From Planctomycetota bacterium (GTDB lineage: Bacteria > Planctomycetota > Phycisphaerae > Phycisphaerales > UBA1924): 64,000 bases of DNA. The stretch spans positions 1,596,796 to 1,660,795 of the forward strand of contig CP053450.1 of assembly GCA_013285505.1 (NCBI GenBank), written 5' to 3'. Of this stretch, positions 50,150-60,701 are shown in pieces. The notes under the pieces were generated by a model. It saw only the letters and a list, made by a program, of their open reading frames with translations. It was not told the DNA's origin and made no database searches. The position numbers and the translations under genes were made by a program. Within the stretch, counting starts at the first letter, position 1. Every line of letters begins with the position of its first letter.

Positions 50150-51211
50150 TTAGAACTCGCGTTCCACCACCGCGCGGGCCATGAGGTCCAGCATCTCCCG
50201 CGCCGGCGAAGGCGCCAGCCCGCGGAGCGACTGCCGAGCCTCGGCGACCAGCCGGTTGGCGTGGTCCCGCGCGCCCCGCACCGCGCCCGACCCGAGCATC
50301 TCCTCCCGCAGCGAGGCCGCGGTCTCGCGGGCGTCCTCCCGCGAGGCCTGCAGGTCGTCCTCGTCGGCGACCGCCCCCGCCGAGGTCAACCGCCCGAGAA
50401 ACCGCCCGCGCTGCTCCGGCGCGAGCCCCTCGAGGTGCAGCAGCACCGGGAGCGTCAGCTTGCCCTTCTCCAGATCCTTGCCGACGCTCTTGCCCGCCGC
50501 GGCCTCGGTGCCCAGCAGATCAATGAGATCGTCCTGCACCTGGAACGCCACGCCCATCCGCCTGCCGAAGGTCTCCAGCGCCGCCTGTGTCGCCTCGTCG
50601 GCCCCGGCCAGCCGCGCCCCGAGGTGGCACGCCACTCCGATCAACGCCGCCGTCTTGCGGTCCAGAATCTCAAAGTAGGTGCGCCGATCCAGCGTGTAGT
50701 CGTCGCGGAAGTGCAGCTGCAACAGCTCGCCTCCGCAAAGCGTCATGCTCACCTCGCCGATCAGCCTCGCCGCGTCGAGCGACCCGATCGTCGTACACAG
50801 GTGGTACGCCGAGGCGATCAGGTAGTCGCCCAGGATCACCGCGGCCTCGTTCCCATACAGGTGATTGACCGTCCGCCCCCGCCGCCGGTTCTCCGCCTCG
50901 TCCAGAATGTCGTCGTGCACGAGCGTCGCCATGTGGATCATCTCGCAGACCGCCGCGATCGTGACGTGCGGGTCGGAGACGGGCTCATCTGCGCGCGCGG
51001 GGCTCCCGCACGCCATCCCGGCGAGCATCACCAGCGACGGACGGAGCATCTTGCCCCGGTACCGCTCGATGTGGCCGCAGAGACGCTCGACGGGGAGCAG
51101 ATCGGAGGCGAGCTGCTCGTCGAACCGCCGCTCGACCCGCTTCAGCCCGTCGGTGAGCGCGGACTGAATCTGGGCGAGCTCGGGCGGAACCTCAAGGAAC
51201 GTCTGTGCCAT
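50150..51211 (-). CDS. Polyprenyl diphosphate synthase (trans-IPPS)
   Basis: 353 residues from M-A-Q-T-F-L-E-V. It extends isoprenoid chains, probably for quinone side chains. First Asp-rich motif: L-V-H-D-D-I-L-D-E-A-E-N-R-R-R; second: V-Q-D-D-L-I-D-L-L-G with K-D-L-E-K-G-K-L-T-L-P. R-Y-R-G-K-M-L-R-P-S-L marks the IPP-binding region. It is longer than IspA and resembles the octaprenyl/heptaprenyl group, but chain length cannot be read. It is upstream of tyrS on the same strand, separated by the palindrome pair. Confidence 0.92.
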   Translation of the reverse strand: MAQTFLEVPPELAQIQSALTDGLKRVERRFDEQLASDLLPVERLCGHIERYRGKMLRPSLVMLAGMACGSPARADEPVSDPHVTIAAVCEMIHMATLVHDDILDEAENRRRGRTVNHLYGNEAAVILGDYLIASAYHLCTTIGSLDAARLIGEVSMTLCGGELLQLHFRDDYTLDRRTYFEILDRKTAALIGVACHLGARLAGADEATQAALETFGRRMGVAFQVQDDLIDLLGTEAAAGKSVGKDLEKGKLTLPVLLHLEGLAPEQRGRFLGRLTSAGAVADEDDLQASREDARETAASLREEMLGSGAVRGARDHANRLVAEARQSLRGLAPSPAREMLDLMARAVVEREF

Positions 51212-51310
51212 GCCGGAGGATAGGAGCCCGAACACTCCGCCCGAACAGCCCGCCCGATCGGTCGCCCCGGCCCCGTCCGTGGGCCGCCGTCAAGGCTCAC
51301 TCGCGTCGGC

Positions 51311-52147
51311 TCAGCGCTGCGCGACGACGTACGTGATGAACGCCGGATCCGCCTCGCCCTCGGCCGCCGGGCTGAACACCCCGTCGCCCTCGCCGTCCTC
51401 GTCCTCACCCTCCCAATAGACGGTGACGTCGGAGAACCCCGCATCGAGCAGGCAGTCCTGCAGCTCCGGCAGCGTGTAGTGCCGCCAGTGATACTTGAAC
51501 GCCTTTTTTAGCTTGGTCCCGTCGGGAAACTTGAAGTGGATATAGGCGGTCATCATGCCCGTGATTGGGTCGTACTTGTCCTGGTCCCACACATACGTGA
51601 ACCCCTCGAGCTCCCGGTCCTCGGTGGTCTCGGTCAGGGCGTCCGAGCCCCCGTAGTGGTCCAGAATGAACACACCGTCGGGCCCCAGCGCCTCGCGGAC
51701 CGAGCGGAAGTAGGCCACCAGATCATTCCGCTTGTTCAGCAGCCAGTAGCTGAAGTTCATCGCCAGAACGATGTCGTGACCGTTGCCCTCAGGGCCGGGG
51801 TCGCGGACATCCCGCTCCAGCAGCACCACCCGCGACCGCTGCTCCTCGGTCAGGCCCGGCAGCGTGTGCTCGCGGGCCCAGTCCAGGGTCTCCGAGTCGA
51901 GATCGACACCCACCGCGCGGTTGGTCTCGCGGCGTTGCACCCACTCGGCCGCCGAGTTGGCGGTGCCGCAGAAGTCCTCCCGCAGCGACACCGCGTGCCG
52001 GCCTCGGAGCGTCTCGAAGGTCTCGTCCACGAAGTCGATCTCGGCCTCGACGTTCTGCACGCTCAGTCCATACAGGACATGGCGGTCGGCCGTCTCGGCG
52101 GTGAGCTTGCTCTTGGGCTTGCGCTTTTTCTTGTTCGGTCTTGGCAT
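51311..52147 (-). CDS. Class I SAM-dependent methyltransferase
   Basis: 278 residues from M-P-R-P-N-K-K-K-R-K-P-K, a basic N-terminus. Motif I is L-R-E-D-F-C-G-T-A-N-S-A, followed by A-V-G-V-D-L-D-S-E-T-L, D-I-V-L-A-M-N-F-S-Y-W and G-V-F-I-L-D-H-Y-G-G. The C-terminus includes Y-H-W-R-H-Y-T-L-P-E-L-Q-D. It is the paralogue of the enzyme at 8899-9741 but lacks the repeat-encoded insertion, and so serves as the reference for it. Substrate unknown. Confidence 0.83.
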   Translation of the reverse strand: MPRPNKKKRKPKSKLTAETADRHVLYGLSVQNVEAEIDFVDETFETLRGRHAVSLREDFCGTANSAAEWVQRRETNRAVGVDLDSETLDWAREHTLPGLTEEQRSRVVLLERDVRDPGPEGNGHDIVLAMNFSYWLLNKRNDLVAYFRSVREALGPDGVFILDHYGGSDALTETTEDRELEGFTYVWDQDKYDPITGMMTAYIHFKFPDGTKLKKAFKYHWRHYTLPELQDCLLDAGFSDVTVYWEGEDEDGEGDGVFSPAAEGEADPAFITYVVAQR

Positions 52148-52253
52148 GGGGCGAGAGTGTAGCGGGCGTCCGGGTCGATGTGTGATCGGCACGGCGTGGG
52201 TGGCGTGGCCCGACGGGGGCATATAGTCGCCCCAACCAGCTGGGAGCCGCTCA

Positions 52254-53600
<1,347 letters not shown>

Positions 53601-53664
53601 CGGCTATGGTGCCCCCGTGTGAGCGGTCAGTCGTGTCCCCGGCCTGACAGGTGGAGCACCCCCG

Positions 53665-54219
53665 ATGCCGTTGCGTCTGTTCGAACTCTACCAACGCAAA
53701 CGCATCGTCAATATCAATCTGAATATCCTCGCCTCCGGCCTCCTCGCGGTCATCCTCGCAAAGCCGCTCGTCGTCCTCGTCGGCAACTGGATCGGCCCCG
53801 AGCGACTCCTCAGCGTCACCCTCGCCGCCGGCGCCGTCGACATGGTCGTCGACGTCATCATCTACTACGCGCTCCACTGGTTCGCCAACCACTGGAACCC
53901 GCCGTGGAAACGCGCCCGCGACGCCAGGCACAAGAGATCATTCTTCCGCGACGCCTCGGTCGTCCAGTTCGAGCGCGCCATCCTGTCACCGCTCTACTAC
54001 CTGGTCGCCATGGGGCTCATGTACGCACTGCAGCACCGCGGCATGGCCCACGGCTGGGCCTTCGTCGTCGGCTTCGCCTCGGGGCTCCTCGTCACCCGCG
54101 TCGTGCACACCGTCTGGGGGATGCGCTCCGGCCGGTTCCTCGACCTCACCCTCCCCGCCGAAGAGATCTGCCCCGACGCAGACGCAAGCCCGCCCGCCCC
54201 GGACCGCAGCCAGCCCTAG
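53665..54219 (+). CDS. Membrane protein of unknown function
   Basis: 184 residues from the ATG preceded by GGTGGAG. Hydrophobic segments are I-L-A-S-G-L-L-A-V-I-L-A, L-L-S-V-T-L-A-A-G-A-V-D-M-V-V-D-V-I-I-Y, S-P-L-Y-Y-L-V-A-M-G-L-M-Y and W-A-F-V-V-G-F-A-S-G-L-L-V. His and Trp residues near H-W-F-A-N-H-W-N-P-P-W-K are notable. Follows ugd by 64 nt and may be co-transcribed with it. Family not recognised. Confidence 0.65.
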   Translation: MPLRLFELYQRKRIVNINLNILASGLLAVILAKPLVVLVGNWIGPERLLSVTLAAGAVDMVVDVIIYYALHWFANHWNPPWKRARDARHKRSFFRDASVVQFERAILSPLYYLVAMGLMYALQHRGMAHGWAFVVGFASGLLVTRVVHTVWGMRSGRFLDLTLPAEEICPDADASPPAPDRSQP

Positions 54220-55256
54220 CTGCTCACCTGCATCATGCGGCGGATCGTCGACGGACTCTCCGCCGAACCCGTCCGCGTCGAGAGCAGCGTCGCCTGACAC
54301 ACCGCCAAGATGCCCGCCTCATCCAGCGGGCTCTCCGCCGGCACCGCCGGGTCCAGCACCCGAGACACCGCGTCCGCGATGATCTGCACCGACCGAGACG
54401 TCGGCGTCTCGCCGCGCCGCTTGACCTCACGCGACGCGTCAACCGGCTCGCCGGCCTCGTTGACCCACTCAAACCCGTCGTCGAAAATCCGCAGGCGACC
54501 CTCCCCGCCCAGCATCGTGATGTTGCGCGACCAACGACCACTCCGGTTGCTCACCAACACCGCCGCCGCACGCCCATCCGCAAACCGGAAGTTCGCCGTG
54601 ATGTCCCCGTGCGTCTCCCGAAGCGTCTCGCCCAGCTGCGGGATCAACGCCCCCGCTGCGGCGGGGCATACGCCGCGTCCACACTGTCAGGCTCACCCAA
54701 AAGCGTCAGCAGCACTTCGATCGCCCCGAACAACCGCGCACCCAACGAGCCCTCCTCGGCCCGGCAGCACGCCTCGATCAGCAGCGTCCGCGGCTGGCCG
54801 AACATCTCCAGCACCTCGGCCGCCTCCCGATACGGCCGCGCCGCCCGCACCAGCGGCACAAACGCCAGCCCGTCAAGAGGCCGCACCCCACCCGGGCCCG
54901 GGCGCCGTCCACGGCCCCGCCAGCTCCAACGCGGCTCGCCGGCAGCGGCTCGAGCGTCAACACCCGCACCCCCGCTGGTGCGCATGAAGCACGGCCTGCG
55001 CATCGCTCGGACTCGCCGCAGCCCCGAAGTCCCCCGCCGACGCGATAAGCACCGCGTCGCACTCACCATCGGTCAACGCGCGCCGAAGGTCGTCCACCAC
55101 CGGACAATCAAACACCCCGGCGACCGCGCTCGAACGACCCTTGACCCCGCACCCCGCACCCACCACAACCAGGCCCGCAGCCGACGCGACCGCCTTCATG
55201 CACGCGGCACGCTGCTCGTCGGTCCACACAATCGTTCTCGGGCCCGTCTCGGCCAT
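54216..55256 (-). CDS. Gfo/Idh/MocA-type oxidoreductase, frameshifted
   Basis: About 347 residues if three frame changes are accepted: near 54960-54975, near 54890-54905 and at the G/C-rich stretch near 54650. The N-terminal part (L-V-V-V-G-A-G-C-G-V-K-G-R-S, D-A-V-L-I-A-S) resembles a dinucleotide-binding fold. V-L-T-L-E-P-L-P-A-S, F-V-P-L-V-R-A-A-R-P-Y-R-E-A-A-E and G-D-I-T-A-N-F-R-F-A-D-G-R-A match the substrate-domain pattern of this family. The start is M-A-E-T-G-P-R-T. It is convergent with the preceding membrane protein gene (4-nt overlap of ends). Substrate unknown. Confidence 0.6.
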
Positions 55257-55471
55257 AGCGGGCATCGTACAGCCGGGGCCTCCGCCGTGGGCTGCCAAAC
55301 CGACAGCCGGGTGTCTTTTTGACCGGCCCACGCCCACCCCACACCCGCTGCGCACCGGGTCATCTGGCACGCCGCTTGCCTCTCCGTAGACCGGCCAGCC
55401 ACGTAGGGCCGGCCGCCAAAACCCTATCTGTCAGGGGCCGCGTTTGGCCCCGCCATCAAGGAGGCACCGTC

Positions 55472-55912
55472 ATGCAAAGCTCACTCATCCGCCGCGACCC
55501 GAACTCGTCCCTGCACGGTCTCGACCGTCTCTTCGCGTCCGTCCTCGCCGAGCCCTTCTTTAGCAGCGGTTCGGTCGCAGCCACCGACGAGGGCACCCTC
55601 GCGCTCGACATCTCCGAGGACGAATCGCACGTGATCGTCCGCGCCTCGCTCCCCGGCTTCACCAAGGACCAGGTCCACGTCGAGGTGCACGACGGCGTGC
55701 TGTCGATCAAGGCCGAGAAGGAAGAGGAAACCGAAGAACGCACCGAACGCTTCTACCGCCGCGAACGCCGCGTCGGCTCGGTCAGCCGCCGCGTCGCCCT
55801 GCCCAGCGTCGTGCACGAGGGCGAGGCCAAGGCCGAGCTCAAGCACGGCGAGCTCGTGCTCCGCCTGCCCAAGGAGCCCAAGGCGACGCCCCGCAAAATC
55901 TCCATCGACTGA
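55472..55912 (+). CDS. Hsp20/alpha-crystallin small heat shock protein
   Basis: 146 residues. The N-terminal arm (L-H-G-L-D-R-L-F-A-S-V-L) precedes the alpha-crystallin domain: A-L-D-I-S-E-D-E-S-H-V-I-V-R-A-S-L-P-G, V-H-V-E-V-H-D-G-V-L-S-I, F-Y-R-R-E-R-R-V-G-S and G-E-L-V-L-R-L-P-K. The C-terminal extension is short and lacks a clear I-x-I motif. It is an ATP-independent holdase. AAGGAGG precedes the ATG. No CIRCE element was seen. Confidence 0.95.
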   Translation: MQSSLIRRDPNSSLHGLDRLFASVLAEPFFSSGSVAATDEGTLALDISEDESHVIVRASLPGFTKDQVHVEVHDGVLSIKAEKEEETEERTERFYRRERRVGSVSRRVALPSVVHEGEAKAELKHGELVLRLPKEPKATPRKISID

Positions 55913-56061
55913 CCCGAGCCCCGGCCGCCAAGCGGCGATCCGAGCAGCGGGCCGAACAACAGATCAAACAACCAGAACGCTGTGCAGCGCACGCCGACCA
56001 ACTCCCGGCGTGCGCCCGCACACGTTCTCGCTCGCACGACCGGCCGCACCCGGTCCGCACA

Positions 56062-56634
56062 TCACTCCGGGATCGGCGGACGCGCAGCGTGCTCCGGCCG
56101 CAGCACATACAACCACGTCGTCGTCCCGTAGTACGCCTCGCTCCGCCCCATCGAGGCCAGGCCAATTTTCTCGAGCACCCGCCGCGACGCGATGTTGTCC
56201 GGGTGCGTCACCGCAACCAGATTCGTCAGCCCCGGCCCGGACGCATCCGACGTGGCCCACCCGAGCACCGCCCGGGCCGCCTCGGTCGCCAGACCCTGCC
56301 CCCAGGCCTCGCGGACGAGCCGGTACCCGATCTCGATCTCCGGCCCCCGAGCCGCAAAGTCGGTCGGATCCACCCCCGAGCGGGCGATGGGGTACAGCAT
56401 GCAGTCCCCGATCACCCGGCCCTCGCGAAGGACCGTGAACGGCCCGAACCCCAGCCGATCCCAGCACAGCAGGCCGTTGCGGAGCCCCCGCTCGACCCGT
56501 TCCGGCGTCCGGGGGCTGCCGTCTCCGATGTAGCGCGTAACCTCTGGATCCGCAAACTGCTGCGCAAAGGCACCGAGATCGTCCAGAATCGGTTTGCGGA
56601 GGATCAGTCGGTCGGTACGAAGAACAACAGGCAT
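56062..56634 (-). CDS. GNAT family N-acetyltransferase (RimJ/RimL type)
   Basis: 190 residues from M-P-V-V-L-R-T-D-R-L-I-L-R. The fold signature of this branch is clear: L-R-T-D-R-L-I-L-R-K-P, V-I-G-D-C-M-L-Y-P, E-I-E-I-G-Y-R-L-V-R-E-A-W-G-Q-G-L-A-T-E (acetyl-CoA binding) and N-I-A-S-R-R-V-L-E-K-I-G. The acceptor may be a protein N-terminus, an amine or an antibiotic; the sequence does not tell. It is divergent from the RRM gene. Confidence 0.9.
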   Translation of the reverse strand: MPVVLRTDRLILRKPILDDLGAFAQQFADPEVTRYIGDGSPRTPERVERGLRNGLLCWDRLGFGPFTVLREGRVIGDCMLYPIARSGVDPTDFAARGPEIEIGYRLVREAWGQGLATEAARAVLGWATSDASGPGLTNLVAVTHPDNIASRRVLEKIGLASMGRSEAYYGTTTWLYVLRPEHAARPPIPE

Positions 56635-56901
56635 GGGCAAGAATACCTCGCCGGGGCGAACCAGGCCCCCCTCCGGCCGCCCAGAGCCCTCCCGATCCCG
56701 CGGCCGGCCGCCCTTGGAATAGTCAGATTTTGGATCACCGCGCGTGGATTGGGGCTTTCCCCGATGGCGCAGGACGGGGTATACTGTGCTGTTCACAAGC
56801 GGCTCACTGCCCACTCGGGGCGGCCGCAGAGATCCCGACGCGCTTCTTCTGCCCAAGATGCTGCACCGGTTCACAGTTCAAGGGCATCTGAAGGAAGCGT
56901 T

Positions 56902-57249
56902 ATGAAGCTTTATGTAGGCAACTTGTCGTTCAACACCTCTGAGTCGCAGCTGCGCGATCTGTTCGCGGAGCACGGCGAGGTGACAAGCGCCACCCTCGTC
57001 ATGGACCGCGACACCGGTCGCCCCCGTGGCTTCGGGTTCGTGGAGTTCGCGGACCCCGCCAGCGCCAAGGCCGCGATCGACGCCCTCAACGGGCAGAACG
57101 TCGATGGCCGTGACCTCACCGTCAACGAAGCCAAGCCCCGCGAGCCCCGCGCCGGCGGCGGCGGCGGTCGTGGCGGCTACGGCGGCGGCGGCGGCGGTGG
57201 CCGCGGCGGCTACGGCGGTGGTGGCGGCGGCGGCGGCGGCCGCTGGTAA
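56902..57249 (+). CDS. Glycine-rich RNA-recognition-motif protein (Rbp type), copy 1
   Basis: 115 residues. A single RRM fills the first 80, with RNP2 L-Y-V-G-N-L and RNP1 R-G-F-G-F-V-E-F. The tail is G-G-G-R-G-G-Y-G repeated and ends R-W. Such proteins are cold-induced RNA chaperones in cyanobacteria and other bacteria. GAAGGAAG precedes the ATG. The leader sequence GGGCAT-TGAAGGAA and the terminator are shared with the copy at 60320. The tail differs from copy 2 mainly in the number of glycine repeats. Confidence 0.95.
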   Translation: MKLYVGNLSFNTSESQLRDLFAEHGEVTSATLVMDRDTGRPRGFGFVEFADPASAKAAIDALNGQNVDGRDLTVNEAKPREPRAGGGGGRGGYGGGGGGGRGGYGGGGGGGGGRW

Positions 57250-57306
57250 AGCACAGACGCGCCTCGGCGCGTCATGCTGACCACGACACGCAAGTGACAA
57301 CAGCAC

Positions 57307-57340
57307 AGCCGGGACCGAAAGGTCCCGGCTGTCTGTTTTG
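57307..57340 (+). terminator. Terminator of RRM copy 1
   Basis: Perfect 10-bp stem AGCCGGGACC (57307-57316) / GGTCCCGGCT (57321-57330), GAAA loop, followed by GTCTGTTTTG. Confidence 0.9.
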
Positions 57341-57413
57341 TCACACATACTCATCGCCAGCCCAACAGACTCGGAGCGAGCCCGCAACCGCACCGAGCCG
57401 CAGCCGCGCCCGC

Positions 57414-58428
57414 TCAGGCCTCCAGCACGATGCGGTACCGGGCCTTGTTCGACCGCAACCGCTCCATGGCGTCGTTGACATCCGCCATCTTGAACGACTC
57501 GGTCACCGGCCGGATGTCGTGCCGCGCCACGAAATCAAGCATCGCCGCGACCGTCGAGGGGCTCCCCACCGGCGAGCCCGCGATCGAACGCTGACCCATC
57601 AGCAGCGGGAACACCGGCGTCGCCACCGGGCCGGGCGGCACGCCCACCATGTGCAGCACACCCCGCGGCGACAGCGCGTTGACATACACCCCCCAGTCCA
57701 GATCGGCGTTCGCCGTGTTCAGAATCATGTCGTGACGGCCCGCCTCGGCCTCCAGCGCCGACGCGTCCCGCGAGTTCACCACCCGATGGGCGCCCAGCCG
57801 CTTGGCCTCCTCGTGCTTCGACGCACTCGATGTGAACGCCGTCACCTCGCACCCCCAGCGGTTCGCAAACGCCAGCGCCATGTGCCCGAGCCCGCCGATG
57901 CCGATCACGCCCACCCGGGCGGTGGGGCGGATGTTCATCTGCACGAACGGATTGAACACCGTGATCCCGCCGCACAGCAACGGCCCGACGATCGCCGGGT
58001 CGAGCCGCATCAGGCAGCCTCGTCGCCCACACCCAGTGAGACCTCACCCGATCAGCGAACCCGCCATACCGGCCGAGCATCGTCGGCTGGGCGGTGGGGC
58101 ACATGTTGTGGTCGCCCGCCAGGCACTGCAGGCAGTGCATGCACGACGAGGCGTGCCAGCCCATCCCCACGCGATCCCCGACCTTGACCTTCCCCTCAGG
58201 CACGCGCTCGCCGACCGCCTCGACCACCCCCGAGACCTCGTGCCCCGGCACCAGCGGATACTGCGAGAAGCCCCACTCGTCGTTGATGCAGGAGAGATCC
58301 GAGTGGCAGATCCCGCAATGCGTCACGCGGATATCGACATCGTCCGGACCGATGCCGGGCAGGTCGTACTCAAACGGTTCCAGCGGGGCGGACTGCGCAG
58401 TCGCGGCATAAGCATGAACGGTCGTCAT
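57414..58428 (-). CDS. Zinc-dependent alcohol dehydrogenase (YahK/CAD type), frameshifted
   Basis: About 338 residues from M-T-T-V-H-A-Y-A-A-T. Catalytic zinc ligands lie in C-G-I-C-H-S-D-L-S and P-G-H-E-V-S-G. The structural zinc has four cysteines in C-M-H-C-L-Q-C-L-A-G-D-H-N-M-C. The cofactor fold is G-V-I-G-I-G-G-L-G-H-M-A. A frame change near 58008-58018 joins the catalytic and cofactor domains; the join reads into R-L-D-P-A-I-V-G-P-L-L-C-G-G, as in the family. It probably reduces aldehydes with NADPH. Single gene between the RRM gene and the DUF4287 gene. Confidence 0.9.
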
Positions 58429-58565
58429 CGGGAATGCTCCGGGGTGAAATGGGCCTGACGCGGTAAAGTACCCGACAAGCCCGCACGCAGCCAGTGCCAA
58501 GCCGCAGCCCTCACCCCAACCGGTGGAGGCCGACAAAAACCCCGGCCGCTGCATCGGTCCGCGCC

Positions 58566-59150
58566 TCAGGCGTCCTTGTAGGCATCACGCAGCCAGCCCA
58601 GCAGCTGCTTGTCAACCTGCCCGACGTCCTCAACCCGCACGCGATGGGAGACCATGCTGTTGAAGCTGCCCGAGGCCTCAAGCCGCGCGGTCGGCTCCCG
58701 CCCCTTGCAGTTGATCCCCACATCGACCCGGGTCTTCGTCGAGGGCTGCACGATGGCAAACTGCTTCTTCCGACGCAGGCTCACATACGCCTTCTTCGGC
58801 GCGACCTCCACGTCCTTCCCGAACGACCCAACGCCCTTCATGATCGCCTCGTAGATCGGACGCAGGTCCGCCTTCGCGCCCGCGTACTGCGCGTCGATCA
58901 GATCGCCCGTATCCGCCGCGCTCCCCGCGTCCGACTCGAGCACCTTGTGCGCAACCAGGCCGGCAAACCCGTGGGTCATCCCGTGCTCGGACTTGAGGAA
59001 CTTCACGATCTGCCCATGCTTGGCCAGGTCCGCCGGGGCCTTCTTCTGCGCCGCCCGGGCCAGCTTCAGCCACTGCTCGAGCGACTTGCCGGTCTTCTCC
59101 GGCATGTTCGCGATCATCGACGCGGCCATCTCGTCAGGGGACTTCGCCAT
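58566..59150 (-). CDS. DUF4287/DUF5655 protein
   Basis: 194 residues. The N-terminal DUF4287 motif is M-I-A-N-M-P-E-K-T-G-K-S-L-E-Q-W with H-G-M-T-H-G-F-A. The C-terminal DUF5655 part has F-G-K-D-V-E-V-A-P-K-K-A-Y-V-S-L-R-R-K-K. This fusion is widespread but uncharacterised. No signal or membrane segment. GAAGGAG lies upstream of the ATG. Confidence 0.88.
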   Translation of the reverse strand: MAKSPDEMAASMIANMPEKTGKSLEQWLKLARAAQKKAPADLAKHGQIVKFLKSEHGMTHGFAGLVAHKVLESDAGSAADTGDLIDAQYAGAKADLRPIYEAIMKGVGSFGKDVEVAPKKAYVSLRRKKQFAIVQPSTKTRVDVGINCKGREPTARLEASGSFNSMVSHRVRVEDVGQVDKQLLGWLRDAYKDA

Positions 59151-59237
59151 AGCGCGCTCCTTCTCAGGGTCGCCGCAGTGTAACGAGTCCCAGTCCCCAA
59201 CTCAGTCCCCGGCCCAGTCCCGGACCCCCTGTGCGGC

Positions 59238-59633
59238 CTAGCCGCCCGCCGCCTTGGCGCGGTAGCCCATCTCGCACAACCGCTCGACCACGACATCCCG
59301 ATGGTCGCCCTGCAGGATCAACGCGTCGGCCGGATGATCCTTGGACGTCGCCAACCCACCACCCGTGCCCAGCGAAGTGCGCAGCGCCTTGAGCAGAGCC
59401 TTCCGATCCGTCCCGCCGCCACCGGCAGCATCATCAAGACCCGCGATGATCGTGCACCACTTGCCCCGACGCTTCTCGCGACGCACGCGCGGGTGCTGGT
59501 CCCCCGGCAGGCAGAGCGCCCCGTCAGCGCCGCGAGGGCACGTGCAGTGATCCGCAGCCCCCGCATCCAGCGGCTTGTGGCAGCGCTCGCACGTCACAGG
59601 TTGTTCAAGCGGAGTGCCGTCGAAGAGTCCCAT
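59238..59633 (-). CDS. SUI1/eIF1-like translation factor (YciH type)
   Basis: 131 residues. An N-terminal cysteine pair region (C-E-R-C, C-T-C-P) precedes the SUI1 fold: K-W-C-T-I-I-A-G-L-D, R-K-A-L-L-K-A-L-R-T-S-L-G-T-G-G-G and L-I-L-Q-G-D-H-R-D-V-V. YciH-type proteins affect start-site selection in bacteria. The zinc-ribbon-like N-terminus is an addition common in planctomycetes. Start M-G-L-F-D-G-T-P. Confidence 0.87.
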   Translation of the reverse strand: MGLFDGTPLEQPVTCERCHKPLDAGAADHCTCPRGADGALCLPGDQHPRVRREKRRGKWCTIIAGLDDAAGGGGTDRKALLKALRTSLGTGGGLATSKDHPADALILQGDHRDVVVERLCEMGYRAKAAGG

Positions 59634-59681
59634 GCGTGAGGATAGCCCCCGACGCCGCCCACGCCGCCCCGCGGCGAGCGG

Positions 59682-59966
59682 TCAGTGACGCAGATCAACC
59701 GCGAACGGACGGTCCGGATCACCCTCGAGGGCGCGGGACATGCCGCCGGCGTCGTAGACGCTCGGCTTGTCAAGCCGAGCGGCATCGGTCTCCACCCGCT
59801 GACCCCGAGCCGAGTCGCCAAAGGACGCCGAGTCCGACGCTCGGGCGACGTCCCGCCCTTCGGCCTCAGGCGAGCGGTCGAGGTTCTGCGGATTCTGGTT
59901 GGCAATGCGGTTGACGGGCTGAGTGTCCATCGCGGCAATACCGTCGAGCTTGACAAAGATGGCCAT
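59682..59966 (-). CDS. Hypothetical protein
   Basis: 94 residues from M-A-I-F-V-K-L-D-G-I, with GAGAGGACC upstream. The opening resembles the first strand of Hcp-type tube proteins, but the remainder (N-R-I-A-N-Q-N-P-Q-N-L-D-R-S-P-E-A-E) is hydrophilic and does not continue that fold. Lies 48 nt upstream of the SUI1 gene on the same strand. Function unknown; could be an unrelated small protein. Confidence 0.45.
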   Translation of the reverse strand: MAIFVKLDGIAAMDTQPVNRIANQNPQNLDRSPEAEGRDVARASDSASFGDSARGQRVETDAARLDKPSVYDAGGMSRALEGDPDRPFAVDLRH

Positions 59967-60319
59967 GGAAAGGTCCTCTCGCTGGAGTGTGCAAAGGGGT
60001 GGCACGCGGCACCCGTCGGGGGACCCACACCAGACGATTCAGCAGGCACACCGGCAACAGCAAACACAACGCAATCGCGCCACCACGCAGCGCAGACCGC
60101 GCCGACTCGCCAGCTTGCCGCCCCGCTGCAGAGGCTCCGGGCCGCGATTATGGGAATCGGCAGCGATTGTCGCTCTGGTCATGCAGCGACGGCGTACTAT
60201 CTGGGGCTTCCGTGAGGCCATCATCCATCGTGGGTGAGCCCAGCGGATACCGACGCGCCCTTCATGCTCATGTGGCCGCACCGGCCTCGATCGAAATGGG
60301 CATGTGAAGGAATCGTCGT
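59967..60319. other. Intergenic region, RRM leader
   Basis: About 350 bp between a minus-strand hypothetical gene and the second RRM gene. No supported gene. The last 100 nt probably form a 5' leader; it shares GCACCGG, GGGCATGTGAAGGAA and the first coding bases with the leader of RRM copy 1. Confidence 0.55.
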
Positions 60320-60601
60320 ATGAAGCTTTATGTAGGCAACCTCTCGTTTGACACCTCCGAGTCGAAGCTCCGCGAAATGTTCGAGGAGCACGGCCAGGTC
60401 ACCAGCGCCGCCCTCGTCATGGACCGCGACACCGGCCGCCCCCGCGGGTTCGGCTTTGTCGAGTTCGCCGACGCGGCCTCCGCCAACGCCGCGATCACGG
60501 CCTTCAACGGCCAGAACGTCGACGGCCGCGACCTGACCGTCAACGAAGCCAAGGCCCGCGAACCCCGCTCCGGCGGCGGTGGCGGCGGCGGTCGCTGGTA
60601 A
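60320..60601 (+). CDS. Glycine-tailed RNA-recognition-motif protein (Rbp type), copy 2
   Basis: 93 residues. RNP2 (L-Y-V-G-N-L) and RNP1 (R-G-F-G-F-V-E-F) are identical to copy 1, and the RRM differs at about 15 positions. The tail is shorter (S-G-G-G-G-G-G-G-R-W). GTGAAGGAA precedes the ATG. It has the same type of terminator as copy 1, 3.4 kb away. Gene duplication is likely; both may act as RNA chaperones under cold or other stress. Confidence 0.95.
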   Translation: MKLYVGNLSFDTSESKLREMFEEHGQVTSAALVMDRDTGRPRGFGFVEFADAASANAAITAFNGQNVDGRDLTVNEAKAREPRSGGGGGGGRW

Positions 60602-60650
60602 ACAGCACCCAAGCGGGAGAGAGAGTCGGAGATCTGAGAGAGACTGACCG

Positions 60651-60684
60651 AGCCGGGGCCGAAAGGTCCCGGCTTGTGGTTTTG
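60651..60684 (+). terminator. Terminator of RRM copy 2
   Basis: AGCCGGGGCC (60651-60660) / GGTCCCGGCT (60665-60674), GAAA loop, one G-U pair, followed by TGTGGTTTT. Nearly identical to the copy 1 terminator. Confidence 0.88.
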
Positions 60685-60701
60685 GGTAGCGACGACACGC
60701 C

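Noticed and set aside
59682..59966. Type VI Hcp tube protein
   Set aside because: Only the first ten residues resemble Hcp; the remaining sequence is short and hydrophilic and no other T6SS genes are nearby.
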